Part shown: positions 51,050 through 60,095 of the stretch, piece after piece | Numbering within the stretch: position 1 is the stretch's first letter | Layout: every line of letters begins with the position of its first letter | NCBI GenBank assembly: GCA_965214055.1 | Contig: OZ243931.1 | Location: forward strand, 868,001-932,000 | Reading direction: 5' to 3' | Source of the DNA: WTGA01 sp965214055 | GTDB lineage: Bacteria; Pseudomonadota; Gammaproteobacteria; Arenicellales; Poriferihabitantaceae | Length of the DNA stretch: 64,000 nt | The notes under the pieces: model-generated | What the model was told of the DNA's origin: nothing | Seen by the model: only the letters and a program-made list of their open reading frames with translations | Databases searched by the model: none | Program-made: the position numbers and the translations under genes

Positions 51050-53214
51050 CCCCTTCAACCGTGAACCTGGACGAATTCGGTGCAACCCTGCGCCGTATCG
51101 CCTTGTCCAGGCGACACCGCTTCTGCGTCCTGCTCTGCGGCACGTCGGAGTGGGCGGTGGATGCCATCCACCCGTTGACGGGTGGGGGGCAGCAGGACGC
51201 GGTTCTGGTGGTTTCCGACCGCCCGGGCATCCTCCCCTCATTCCATGAGGCCGAACGGGTCTCTTTCCACCGGACCCGGCAGATCCTGGGCCGGGAATAT
51301 AACCTGGTCATCTATGATGGCTTCAGCGGGCTGGATCCCGATGCCCTGGGCAGTGCCGGCGGCACCATCAGGGCCGGCGGCCTGCTGGTGCTGATCACCC
51401 CGGATTTCGACCAGTGGCCCGGGTACCGGGACCCGCAATATCTCCGGATCATCTCCCATGGAAAGCCCCGGCCGCCGTTCAGCCACTACATTCAGCGGTT
51501 TATCCGGGTCGCCTCCCATTCGCCGGGAGTCTTCATCATCCCACAGGACAAAAAGCTGCCGGACCTGGGGCCGTGGTCACGAAAAAAATCCCGCATTCCC
51601 GCCGTACCGGATTTTTCCGACCAGGAAAAAGCCGTGGAGGCCGTCATCAAGGTGGCCACGGGCAAACGGCGCCGCCCGGTTGTGCTCCTGGCGGACCGGG
51701 GACGCGGCAAGTCCGCATCGTTGGGAATCGCGGCAAAACAGCTCCTCGACAACGGCATGAACCAGATCATCGTGACCGGGAAAAACCGTCCCTCCGTGGC
51801 CGCGGTTTTCCGGCACGCCGGCGACCCCGGACAATTGAAGTACGTCCCCGCCGACCAACTCATTCAGGGGGACTATCACCCGGACCTGCTGCTGGTGGAC
51901 GAAGCCGCTTCCATCCCGGTTTCCTCACTCCAGAAGCTGCTGGCCCGCTATCCCCGCATTGCCTTTGCCAGTACGGTACACGGGTATGAAGGCACCGGGC
52001 GGGGGTTTTTGCTCCGGTTCACGAAGTTGCTGGATCACCAGACCCGGGGCTGGAAAACCCGAGTCCTGCACACCCCCATCCGATGGTCGAAGAAAGACCC
52101 CCTCGAGAGGTTCCTGTTCCGTTCCCTGCTACTGGATGCCGAACCCCGCCATCCCCGGGGAACTTCCACCCGGAAACCGGAATGCAGGGTCGAGGCGGTG
52201 GAACCCGGGACGCTTTGCCAGGATGAACGGCTGCTCACCGACCTGTTCGGCCTGTTGACCCAGGCCCACTACCGGACCCGCCCCTTTGACCTGAGACACC
52301 TGCTGGACAGCAACAGCCTCACCATTTTCCGATCCCACAGGGAAGGACTGACCATCGGTGTTGCCCTCGCTGTCACGGAAGGGGGGCTGGATGATTACGT
52401 GGCCCGGGACGTCTGGAAAAACCAGCGTCGCCCCAACGGCCACCTGCTGCCGGAATTGCTGTGTGCCCAACAGGGGTTCATTGAGGCAGCGCGGCTGAAA
52501 TTCGTCCGGATCATGCGGATCGTGGTCCACCCGGAATTTCAGCGCCGGGGCGTGGGCACGGAGCTGCTGCACCATATCGAGAAGCATTTCTCCAGGCCCA
52601 CGGATATCACCGGAACCGTGTTCAGTGCCACCCCGGAGGTGATGGCATTCTGGTACCGGTGCGGATACCGGCCGGTCCGGATCGGGATGAGCAACCGTCA
52701 CCCATCCGGTTCCCCTTCCATTTGCCTGGTCCGACCTGTTTCCGGGGCCAGCAACACCCTGGTGCGCAATGCCGTGCAGAAATTTTCAGACAACCTGGGG
52801 ATCCAGCTCAAAACCGTGCTGAAGAACCTGGACCCGGCACTGGTTCCCCTGATTTACCGGAGCATGGGAAACTATTCGAAACCCCGGGACCTGACCCAGG
52901 CCGAACTGGAAAGCCTGATGGGATTTGCGTATGCCGGACATCCCCTGGACAATCACCGGGCAACCCTGGAACGGGTCTGGGAGACCACCCTTCAACACCC
53001 TCTGCCTGCCGAAATCGCCCAACGCGACCTCATCCTGTTTTGTGAACGGGTTCTTCAGGGCAGGGACTGGAAAGCCTGTTCCGCCCTGCCCGCCTCCGCG
53101 GGCCGGAAGGAGGGCACCGCCATACTGAGACAGCTGGTCGGGGAATTTCTCCTTCAAGCCGACCCCCAACAGCTCAAAACCATCCAATTGCGGTTCAACC
53201 TGCCATGGCGATAA
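51025..53214 (+). CDS. tmcA: tRNA(Met) cytidine acetyltransferase
   Basis: 729 residues from GTG 51025; GTG 51061 is an alternative that avoids overlap with yfhL, and neither has a clear ribosome-binding site. It has an ATPase module with Walker A LLADRGRGKSASLG and the Walker B region LLLVDEAASIPV, then a GNAT acetyltransferase domain with IVVHPEFQRRGVGTELL. It makes N4-acetylcytidine at the wobble base of elongator tRNA-Met using ATP and acetyl-CoA. Its 3' end overlaps hisC by 20 bp in convergent orientation. Confidence 0.96.
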   Translation: MVDPEAILTPSTVNLDEFGATLRRIALSRRHRFCVLLCGTSEWAVDAIHPLTGGGQQDAVLVVSDRPGILPSFHEAERVSFHRTRQILGREYNLVIYDGFSGLDPDALGSAGGTIRAGGLLVLITPDFDQWPGYRDPQYLRIISHGKPRPPFSHYIQRFIRVASHSPGVFIIPQDKKLPDLGPWSRKKSRIPAVPDFSDQEKAVEAVIKVATGKRRRPVVLLADRGRGKSASLGIAAKQLLDNGMNQIIVTGKNRPSVAAVFRHAGDPGQLKYVPADQLIQGDYHPDLLLVDEAASIPVSSLQKLLARYPRIAFASTVHGYEGTGRGFLLRFTKLLDHQTRGWKTRVLHTPIRWSKKDPLERFLFRSLLLDAEPRHPRGTSTRKPECRVEAVEPGTLCQDERLLTDLFGLLTQAHYRTRPFDLRHLLDSNSLTIFRSHREGLTIGVALAVTEGGLDDYVARDVWKNQRRPNGHLLPELLCAQQGFIEAARLKFVRIMRIVVHPEFQRRGVGTELLHHIEKHFSRPTDITGTVFSATPEVMAFWYRCGYRPVRIGMSNRHPSGSPSICLVRPVSGASNTLVRNAVQKFSDNLGIQLKTVLKNLDPALVPLIYRSMGNYSKPRDLTQAELESLMGFAYAGHPLDNHRATLERVWETTLQHPLPAEIAQRDLILFCERVLQGRDWKACSALPASAGRKEGTAILRQLVGEFLLQADPQQLKTIQLRFNLPWR

Positions 53215-54295
53215 CCAACGCCTTGAGAAAGGCTTCATTCTCCACTTCGGACCCAACACTCACCCGCAGGCAGTCGTGAAGGGCGGTCTGTGGCCGATGG
53301 AGGTTCTTGACCAGTACCCCCTGGTCCCGGAGCCTGGCATGCACCGTTTCGGCCTCCTGGACCCGAAACAGGATGAAATTGGCCTCACTGGGGAAGGCCA
53401 CAATGCCGGGAGTCCCCTGCAGTGCGCCGTACAGGGTTTCCCGGCTCGCTACAATGTTCCGCGCCTGCCGGTCCAGCACCTCATGGTGCTTCAGATAGAA
53501 CTGCATTGAAAGCTGTGTCAGGCAATTGATATTGTAGGGAAGGCGGATTTTCTCGATCTGGGAGGTCCAGGGGCGGTTCGCAAAAAGCATTCCCAGCCGA
53601 AGACCGGCCAGACCACTTTTCGACATGGTACGCAATACCATGAGATTGTCGTGACCAACCACTTCATTCATAAATGTTTTCCGGCAAAAGGCGAAGTACG
53701 CTTCGTCCAGGACGACCAGTCCCCGGGCCACCTCCAGCACTTCGGCAAGGAGGTCTTCATCAAAGCAGTTGCCCGTGGGATTGTTCGGATACGCCAGGAA
53801 AATACAGGCCGGATCCTGGTCCCGGACCGCCCCCAGGAACCGGTCCCCATCCAGTGAATAGTCTTCCCCCAGGGGAACCCCGACAAACTCCGCCCCAAGG
53901 GGCCCGCAAATCTGGCGATACATTGAAAAACTGGGATCGGGAGCCAAAACCGGCCTCCCGGACCCCCCGACCAGCATGACAATCATCTGGATGAGCTCGT
54001 CCGAACCATTGCCGAACACGATCTCGCAGGCATCGGGCACCTGAAAGCAACTCCGTATGATTTCCCGCAACCGGGTACAGCCGGGATCCGGATAGCGGTT
54101 GATCCGGGCACCCCCCATCGTTTCTTTCCATTCCTCCATCAGGGACTCCGGAAAGCCATAGGGGCTTTCCATGGCATCCAGTTTGATCAGCCCCCGGGCA
54201 GAGGGGACATGGTAGGCCTGCAAGTCCCGGATTTCCTGCCGCACCAGGCTTTCCGGGGCAAGTCGGTCCTTTTCAGTACGGTCCGGCTTTTGCAT
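53195..54295 (-). CDS. hisC: Histidinol-phosphate aminotransferase
   Basis: 366 residues. It has a fold-type I aminotransferase core: ADPSFSMYRQICG, FLAYPNNPTGNCF, VVLDEAYFAFC and TMSKSGLAGLRLGM, which holds the PLP-binding Lys. It makes histidinol phosphate from imidazole acetol phosphate. It lies 18 bp after hisD in a hisD-hisC pair. The last 20 bp overlap tmcA on the other strand. Confidence 0.95.
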   Translation of the reverse strand: MQKPDRTEKDRLAPESLVRQEIRDLQAYHVPSARGLIKLDAMESPYGFPESLMEEWKETMGGARINRYPDPGCTRLREIIRSCFQVPDACEIVFGNGSDELIQMIVMLVGGSGRPVLAPDPSFSMYRQICGPLGAEFVGVPLGEDYSLDGDRFLGAVRDQDPACIFLAYPNNPTGNCFDEDLLAEVLEVARGLVVLDEAYFAFCRKTFMNEVVGHDNLMVLRTMSKSGLAGLRLGMLFANRPWTSQIEKIRLPYNINCLTQLSMQFYLKHHEVLDRQARNIVASRETLYGALQGTPGIVAFPSEANFILFRVQEAETVHARLRDQGVLVKNLHRPQTALHDCLRVSVGSEVENEAFLKALVIAMAG

Positions 54296-54313
54296 CAGTC
54301 TGTTCGAATCGGG

Positions 54314-55624
54314 TCAGCGCAACCGGTATTTTGCGGATTGTTCATGGGCGGTCAGCCCTTCACAGCGGGCCAGGGGAACTGCCGTTCGGGCCATTTTATC
54401 GGCCCCCGCCGGCGATGCCTGAATGATACTGGTCTTTTTCTGGAAATCATACGCCCCCAGTGGTGAGCTGAATCGTGCAGTCCCCGCGGTGGGCAACACA
54501 TGGTTGGGCCCCGCGCAGTAATCTCCCAGCACCTCGGCACTGTACTGCCCGACAAAAATGGCCCCGGCGTGGGTGATTTGATCGAGGAGCGGTCGAGGTT
54601 TGTCCAGCATCAGTTCCAAATGCTCCGGGGCAATGCGGTTGGCAACCTGTGCCGCCTCCTCCCAGGAATCCACCCGGATCACCGCCCCCTGGGCGGCGAT
54701 GGATTGCTGAATGATTTCCCGGCGCTCCAGGTCCGGCAACAGGCGGCTCATGGCATCCAGGATGGCTTGCACCATATGGGCCGAATTCGTAATCGCGATG
54801 GACTGGGCATTCTCATCGTGCTCCGCCTGGGCAAACAGGTCCATGGCCACCCAATCGGGGTTCGCGGTTTCATCGCAGATCACCACTACTTCGGAAGGGC
54901 CGGCGATCATGTCGATGCCCACCTTCCCGAACACTCTTTTCTTCGCCGCCGCAACATACGCATTGCCGGGCCCGACAATCTTGTCCACCGCAGGAACCGT
55001 TTCCGTCCCATACGCCAGGCTGGCAATGGCCTGGGCGCCGCCAATGGTAAATATCCGGTCCACCCCGGCCAGGGATGCCGCCACGATCACGGCTGGGTTG
55101 ATTTCACCCCGGGGCCGGGGCACAGTCATGACAATCTCCCCCACTCCGGCCACTTTCGCAGGAACCGCCGTCATGAGCACCGAGGACGGATATGCCGCTT
55201 TCCCCCCGGGCACGTATATCCCGACTTTTTCCATTGGCGTAATCCGCTGACCCAGCACGGTGCCGTCGGGTTCGGTATATTGCCAGGATGCCTGCTGCTC
55301 CCGTTCATGGAAAGCACGGATACGGGCCGCCGCCGCTCCCAGCGGCGCCAGCAGGTCCGGGTCCAGTTCCGTGGAAATCGATTCAATGTCCGAAGGACCC
55401 AGTTCCAGGCTCGCTGCATTGTGGACCTCCAGACCATCCAGTTTTCGGGTGTAGTCCACGAGTGCCGCATCTCCCCGGTCCCGGATATCGGCAATGATCC
55501 CGTCCACTACCGCTTCAGTGTCCGCGGCAATGCTCTCCCGGCGGTCCAGCAATCCCGCCAGGGTACGGTCAAAGCCCGGGTCACCCACATACAGTTCGCG
55601 CAACACTGGATTCAATTCCGTCAA
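54314..55624 (-). CDS. hisD: Histidinol dehydrogenase
   Basis: 436 residues. Conserved parts are VPGGKAAYPSSVLMTAVPAK, IVGPGNAYVAAAKKRVFG, IAGPSEVVVICD and the zinc-site region AEHDENAQS. It oxidises histidinol to histidine in two NAD-dependent steps. It starts 60 bp after murA, where hisG is normally found between the two genes in related bacteria; hisG is absent. Confidence 0.98.
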   Translation of the reverse strand: MTELNPVLRELYVGDPGFDRTLAGLLDRRESIAADTEAVVDGIIADIRDRGDAALVDYTRKLDGLEVHNAASLELGPSDIESISTELDPDLLAPLGAAAARIRAFHEREQQASWQYTEPDGTVLGQRITPMEKVGIYVPGGKAAYPSSVLMTAVPAKVAGVGEIVMTVPRPRGEINPAVIVAASLAGVDRIFTIGGAQAIASLAYGTETVPAVDKIVGPGNAYVAAAKKRVFGKVGIDMIAGPSEVVVICDETANPDWVAMDLFAQAEHDENAQSIAITNSAHMVQAILDAMSRLLPDLERREIIQQSIAAQGAVIRVDSWEEAAQVANRIAPEHLELMLDKPRPLLDQITHAGAIFVGQYSAEVLGDYCAGPNHVLPTAGTARFSSPLGAYDFQKKTSIIQASPAGADKMARTAVPLARCEGLTAHEQSAKYRLR

Positions 55625-55684
55625 TCAATTCCCTCAATCAATTTCTCAATCACATCCCATGGGAGACGGTGAGATTCCCCGCAT

Positions 55685-56968
55685 TCAAGCTCCCCTGGCA
55701 TCAAGATAATGGCCGGGAACCCGGCGAATGCATGCCCCCATCTGGGACAGTTTTTCTTCAATGCTGGCGTACCCGCGATCGATATGATAGATCCGGTCAA
55801 TGACGGTTTCCCCGTCTGCAATCAACGCTGCCAGCACCAGGCATGCCGAAGCCCGCAGATCGGTGGCCATGACCGGCGCTCCGTGCAGCTGTTCCACCCC
55901 CCGGATCACGGCGGTATTTCCGTCCAGCTCAATATTCGCTCCCATTCGCTGCAACTCGTGGATATGCATATATCGATTTTCAAAGACAGTTTCAATAACC
56001 GTTGCCGTCCCTTCCGCAATGGCATTGAGCAGGACAAACTGGGCCTGCATATCCGTGGGGAAAGCCGGATAGGGGGCTGTGCGAATATTCACGGGCTGGA
56101 TTCTACCTTCCGGCGCTTTCAGATACACCCAGTCTTCTCCCGTCTCAATGGTGGCACCGGCTTCATGCAGTTTATCCAGTACCGCATCCAATTGCTTGGG
56201 AATCACGTCCCTGATTTTGATTTCCCCACCGGAAACCGTGGCAGCCACCAGGAAGGTACCGGCCTCGATTCTGTCGGGAATGGCACGGTGGCTGCCGCCG
56301 CTCAATTTCTCCACCCCCTCAATGATGATTTCATCGGTTCCGGCACCCTGTATCCTTGCGCCCATGGAAATAAGACAATTGGCAAGATCCACCACTTCCG
56401 GCTCTCTGGCCGCATTTTCAATGGTGGTCGTTCCGTCTGCCAGCGTGGCAGCCATCATCAGGTTCTCTGTCCCCGTCACCGAGATCAGGTCCATGAATAT
56501 CCGTGCCCCCTGCAACCTGTCGGCAGTGGCCTTGATATATCCACCGTCAATAGTGATTTCCGCCCCCAGTGCTTCCAGGCCCTTGATATGCAGGTTGATG
56601 GGCCGGGACCCGATGGCGCACCCGCCGGGCAACGATACCTCGGCTTCGCCAAACCTGGCGACCAATGGCCCCAGGACCAGGATTGCCGCCCGCATGGTTC
56701 GTACCAGTTCGTAGGGAGCCATCACACTGGTGACATCCCGGGCACTCGCCTCGATGGACAGCTTCTCATCCACCTGCAGGTTCACCCCCAACTGACCCAG
56801 CAACTCCATCGTAGTGGTTATGTCATGGAGATGGGGAATATTGCTGATGGTCAGGGTTTCTTCGGTCAACAATGACGCAATCATTAACGGCAACGCGGCA
56901 TTTTTGGCACCGGAAATCCGTATTTCACCTTGCAGTGGAATGCCTCCGGTTGCGATCAATTTGTCCAT
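55685..56968 (-). CDS. murA: UDP-N-acetylglucosamine 1-carboxyvinyltransferase
   Basis: 427 residues from ATG 56968; the long upstream extension (to 57406) has no conservation. It starts MDKLIATGGIPLQGEIRISG. The catalytic Cys sits in LPGGCAIGSRPINLH. Later marks are ISVTGTENLMMAA and TDLRASACLVLAALIA. It transfers enolpyruvate from PEP to UDP-GlcNAc, the first committed step of peptidoglycan synthesis. With Cys, not Asp, in the loop it should be fosfomycin-sensitive by family rule. Confidence 0.98.
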   Translation of the reverse strand: MDKLIATGGIPLQGEIRISGAKNAALPLMIASLLTEETLTISNIPHLHDITTTMELLGQLGVNLQVDEKLSIEASARDVTSVMAPYELVRTMRAAILVLGPLVARFGEAEVSLPGGCAIGSRPINLHIKGLEALGAEITIDGGYIKATADRLQGARIFMDLISVTGTENLMMAATLADGTTTIENAAREPEVVDLANCLISMGARIQGAGTDEIIIEGVEKLSGGSHRAIPDRIEAGTFLVAATVSGGEIKIRDVIPKQLDAVLDKLHEAGATIETGEDWVYLKAPEGRIQPVNIRTAPYPAFPTDMQAQFVLLNAIAEGTATVIETVFENRYMHIHELQRMGANIELDGNTAVIRGVEQLHGAPVMATDLRASACLVLAALIADGETVIDRIYHIDRGYASIEEKLSQMGACIRRVPGHYLDARGA

Positions 56969-57037
56969 GAAGAGGAAAAGAAAACAGAGTTGGATTTTGT
57001 GGTATTGTACATCACTTGATCTGGGCCGCTTACAGTT

Positions 57038-57493
57038 ATGATGGGTTTTAAACGACGTATTGTTGCCGGAATCATGGTCGTGTTTTCCACGGTCATCCCG
57101 GGAATTGCCGGGGTCTCCATCGCGGATGAAAAGGCCGATGCAGATGTCATCGCAGTGGAAGCCGCTGAAAATGCTTCCGGTGACTGGACATTCCATGTCA
57201 CCGTGGCACACCCCGACACGGGATGGGGGGATTATTGCAACGGCTGGGATATCGTCACCGACCAGGGCCAGGTCCTGAAACAGAACGCGTCGGACCCGTT
57301 TACCCGCCTGCTCCATCACCCCCACGAAACCGAACAACCGTTCACACGCAGCCAAGGCGGCCTGCGTGTCCCCGAAAACGTCCATACCCTGACCGTACGG
57401 GCACACGACATTGTCCAGGGCTTCGGCGGACAGGAAATCGTGATGGATCTCTCTTCGGACCGGGGTCCCGGCTATCGGATCACCCGGAACTGA
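57038..57493 (+). CDS. Conserved secreted protein of unknown function
   Basis: 151 residues (a second Met follows at once, 57041). A signal peptide (about residues 5-29) should export it. The mature part has a beta-sandwich look: WTFHVTVAHPDTGWGDYCNGW, VLKQNASDPFTRLLHHPH, EQPFTRSQGG and VRAHDIVQGFGGQEI. The LHHPH...EQPFTR pattern recurs in small proteobacterial proteins of unknown role. It is divergent from murA, starting 69 bp away. Confidence 0.75.
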   Translation: MMGFKRRIVAGIMVVFSTVIPGIAGVSIADEKADADVIAVEAAENASGDWTFHVTVAHPDTGWGDYCNGWDIVTDQGQVLKQNASDPFTRLLHHPHETEQPFTRSQGGLRVPENVHTLTVRAHDIVQGFGGQEIVMDLSSDRGPGYRITRN

Positions 57494-57591
57494 ACCACAA
57501 CCGGATCCCGGGACATGACTTCAGGCCCACCACTGCCCGCTGTCCCGGCAGGCCCGTCTCCTCCCCCGGTCCCTGTCCAGGAAACCCGTTG

Positions 57592-57752
57592 ATGCGCGAA
57601 AAACACTACCAGATGATTGGACTGGTCGGCTTTCTGGTTGCCGGGGTGATTTTTATTGCCACGGGGATACCCTGACGATTCTCGGCAGTGTTGTCTGGAT
57701 GATCTCCTGCCTCATCTGGATGATTCCACTGTTCCAGTCCAGGGACGACTGA
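57592..57752 (+). pseudogene. Small two-helix membrane protein, one frameshift
   Basis: The ATG frame encodes MREKHYQMIGLVGFLVAG and VIFIATGI, a membrane helix, then stops. A one-base shift in the G-rich stretch near 57660-57666 continues as GDTLTILGSVVWMISCLIWM and IPLFQSRDD, a second helix ending at TGA 57752. The two halves make a coherent 53-residue, two-helix protein. It may be a sequencing error in a G4 tract or a recent loss. The family is unknown to me. The following 230 bp hold no gene. Confidence 0.55.
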
Positions 57753-57984
57753 CCCTGTCGAAGTGCCGGGAATCGCTGGATTTCGTGAAAACCGGACCAA
57801 ACCGGGATCCGCTGGACCTTGATGGGTCCCGGCAGCCGAAAGGTCCTACCGTGTTGCCCATCCCCGGACCGAGGACGGCATGCCGGATCGTTCCGGGATG
57901 AAACCGGCTGATCCCCTGCCCTCCAGGGCCTCTGCGTCCGGGGTGAGAAGGATGCCTCCGGTACCCGGGGCCACTGGAAGGGGG

Positions 57985-58305
57985 TCAGTCCCAGCGGTCA
58001 TCCCGTACCTTGATCATCCCGTTGTCCACTTCCACGGGAAAAATATCCACGGGTTCATACGCCGGCGGGGCCGTGACCTCGCCGGTTTTGATATTGAAGC
58101 GCGCACCATGTCGCGGACACTCGATGCTGTCGCCGATCAGGCAGCCGCTGGCGATTTCGCTGCCATCATGGGTACACACATCTTCCATGGCGTAATAGCC
58201 GCCATCCAGATTGAAGATGGCAATCATCACATCGTCCACTTCGACCACCCACCGCTCTCCCGGACCCAGGTCTTCCGCCTTGCCCGCGATGAACCACTCG
58301 CTCAT
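57985..58305 (-). CDS. Rieske-type [2Fe-2S] ferredoxin of the suf operon
   Basis: 106 residues from ATG 58305 (the frame is open further upstream). The Rieske ligands are in EDVCTHDGSEIASG (CxH) and IECPRHGARFN (CxxH). It belongs to the small non-heme-oxygenase-ferredoxin group often placed at the end of suf operons. It probably supplies electrons in cluster assembly or repair. The start overlaps sufT by ATGA. Confidence 0.9.
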   Translation of the reverse strand: MSEWFIAGKAEDLGPGERWVVEVDDVMIAIFNLDGGYYAMEDVCTHDGSEIASGCLIGDSIECPRHGARFNIKTGEVTAPPAYEPVDIFPVEVDNGMIKVRDDRWD

Positions 58306-58748
58306 ATCAGTCCGAGTTCGAGTCTCGCGGCTTCGCTGATCAAGTCCGGGGTCCAGGGCGGGTCCCACACCAGTTCAACGGCTGCCCCATCGACGCCGGA
58401 CACCAGGGTCACGGAACGTTCGACCATCCCGGGAAACGTATGGGCAACCGGGCAACCCGGGGCAGTGAGAGTCATGTCAATGTCCACAAACCGGTCTTTC
58501 ACATCCACCTTGTAGATCAACCCCAGGTCGTAAATGTTCACCGGTATTTCCGGGTCGTACACCGTCTTCAATGCCTCGATCACGCGCTCGCGAAGCACCT
58601 CTACAGTCACCGGGTCTCCGGCGTGGGCGTCGGCTTCCACCTCCTGGTCCGCACCCTCCAGCTGTTCCGGCCCGTTATTGTGGTGAAACTGTTCCATAAT
58701 CTCGGCCTTCTTCTTTTCCAGGTCCGGATCAAAATTCACTCTTTTCAT
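58302..58748 (-). CDS. sufT: MIP18-family Fe-S maturation factor SufT
   Basis: 148 residues. The C-terminal MIP18/DUF59 domain has VYDPEIPVNIYDLGLIYKVD and the conserved Cys region TLTAPGCPVAHTFPG. The N-terminal 45 residues are an acidic extension as in SufT. It assists Fe-S maturation or cluster transfer. It starts 3 bp after sufD; in most relatives sufS and sufU or sufE genes lie at this place. Confidence 0.92.
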   Translation of the reverse strand: MKRVNFDPDLEKKKAEIMEQFHHNNGPEQLEGADQEVEADAHAGDPVTVEVLRERVIEALKTVYDPEIPVNIYDLGLIYKVDVKDRFVDIDMTLTAPGCPVAHTFPGMVERSVTLVSGVDGAAVELVWDPPWTPDLISEAARLELGLI

Positions 58749-58751
58749 GGT

Positions 58752-60095
58752 TCAATCCAGCCTTTGGTACGCATCTTCGTGACCCCACTGTTCCCCCAGT
58801 ACTTTCTCCAGGTACCGGTGCAGGGGTTCAATTTCAATCTGGCTCAACACCTCGCTCACAAAGGCATAGGTCAGCAATGATTCGGCTTCCTTAAGGTCAA
58901 TTCCCCTGGAACGCAGGTAAAACAGGGCCTTGTCATCCATCTGGCCGATGGTTGCCCCGTGGGAACACTTGACGTCGTCCGCGTAAATCTCGAGCTGGGG
59001 CTTGGTATCGATTTCTGCATCCCGGGATAAAATCAGCGTATTGTTGGCCTGCTGGGCATCGGTTTTTTGCGCATCCTGTTCGACCTTGATCCTTCCACGA
59101 AAAACCCCCCGGGACCGCTGGTCAAGCACACCCTTGTACAGTTCGTTGCTGGTGCAGTCCGGAGCGGCGTGAATCATCGTCGTATGGTTGTCGACATGCT
59201 GCCGCCCCGAAAGGCTGTATGCACCGTACATGTCACAATGCGCCTGCGCGCCCCGGAGTTCAGCGCACAGATTGTTCCGGACCAGGGCGCCGCCCAGGGT
59301 CACCGTACGACAGCTGAACCGGCTCCCCGCCTCCTGCCGCACTCCCACCCCGCACACTTGGTACGCGGAATTGGACTGGGTCTGGATAATATAGTAGTCG
59401 GCCTGTGCCCCTTCATCCAGGATGATCTCGGTCGCACTGTTTGTCAGGGTAGGATGCGGACCGGTGGACACATACCGTTCGATCATCTGCACCTGACTGC
59501 CCCGTTCCAGCAAAATCCGGTTCCTGGGCTGTGCCAGGGCCAGGTTCCCGCCGCTGACAAAGACCAGTTCAAGAGGCTTGTCCATCACCGCCCCGGATTT
59601 CAGGGTCATCACCACCCCGCCGTTGAACAACGCGCTGTTTAGGGCCGTGAATCCATGTTCTGTCCCCCCGATGATTTCACCGAACCCGGATTTCAGGGCT
59701 TCAGCACCATCATCCAGAAAATCGGAAACCGGTTGGACATCGATATGGTCCCCGAGTTGATCCAACTCCGAGGCACCCGGGTCCAGGATCCCATCCCTGA
59801 AAAGAATCCGGTAGCTGTCCAAGCCTGGAATCTCGAATTTCCCGACATCCGTCGGCACCGTATCCGCAGTCGCCAGCTCAAAGGATTTTCCGGTAATGGG
59901 CCGCAGGGGCGTATACCGCCAGTCCTCGTCCTGCTGGGTTGGAAACCCGACTTTCCCGAAACGGGCCAGGTTGATTTTTCGCTGGTCCTGAAACCAGGGG
60001 TGCCGGTTTCCGGGCAGGCACTGGCTCAACTGGTCAAACTGACCCATATAATGTCCGGTCCCCGGGGCCATCAGGCTGTCAGGCCGCACTGGCAT
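58752..60095 (-). CDS. sufD: Fe-S cluster assembly protein SufD
   Basis: 447 residues from ATG 60095, which overlaps sufC by 17 bp and has GAGGA just upstream. An alternative ATG lies at 60071, after the sufC stop. Marks: FPTQQDEDWRYTPL, the beta-helix core with ILLERGSQVQMIERYVS, and DVKCSHGATIGQMDDKALFY with conserved Cys and His near the C-terminus. It forms the SufBC2D scaffold on which clusters are built. Confidence 0.96.
   Translation of the reverse strand: MPVRPDSLMAPGTGHYMGQFDQLSQCLPGNRHPWFQDQRKINLARFGKVGFPTQQDEDWRYTPLRPITGKSFELATADTVPTDVGKFEIPGLDSYRILFRDGILDPGASELDQLGDHIDVQPVSDFLDDGAEALKSGFGEIIGGTEHGFTALNSALFNGGVVMTLKSGAVMDKPLELVFVSGGNLALAQPRNRILLERGSQVQMIERYVSTGPHPTLTNSATEIILDEGAQADYYIIQTQSNSAYQVCGVGVRQEAGSRFSCRTVTLGGALVRNNLCAELRGAQAHCDMYGAYSLSGRQHVDNHTTMIHAAPDCTSNELYKGVLDQRSRGVFRGRIKVEQDAQKTDAQQANNTLILSRDAEIDTKPQLEIYADDVKCSHGATIGQMDDKALFYLRSRGIDLKEAESLLTYAFVSEVLSQIEIEPLHRYLEKVLGEQWGHEDAYQRLD

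Noticed and set aside
54500..55672. 390-codon open frame antisense to hisD
   Set aside because: It mirrors a well-supported hisD gene; the product is rich in Arg, His, Gly and Pro and has no family features.
55621..55690. Possible hisG C-terminal fragment before hisD
   Set aside because: The short frame LPWDVIEKLIEGID has only a vague likeness to HisG ends; too short to support.
55709..56875. 388-codon open frame antisense to murA
   Set aside because: Shadow of murA, caused by its codon bias; no start signal or conserved product.
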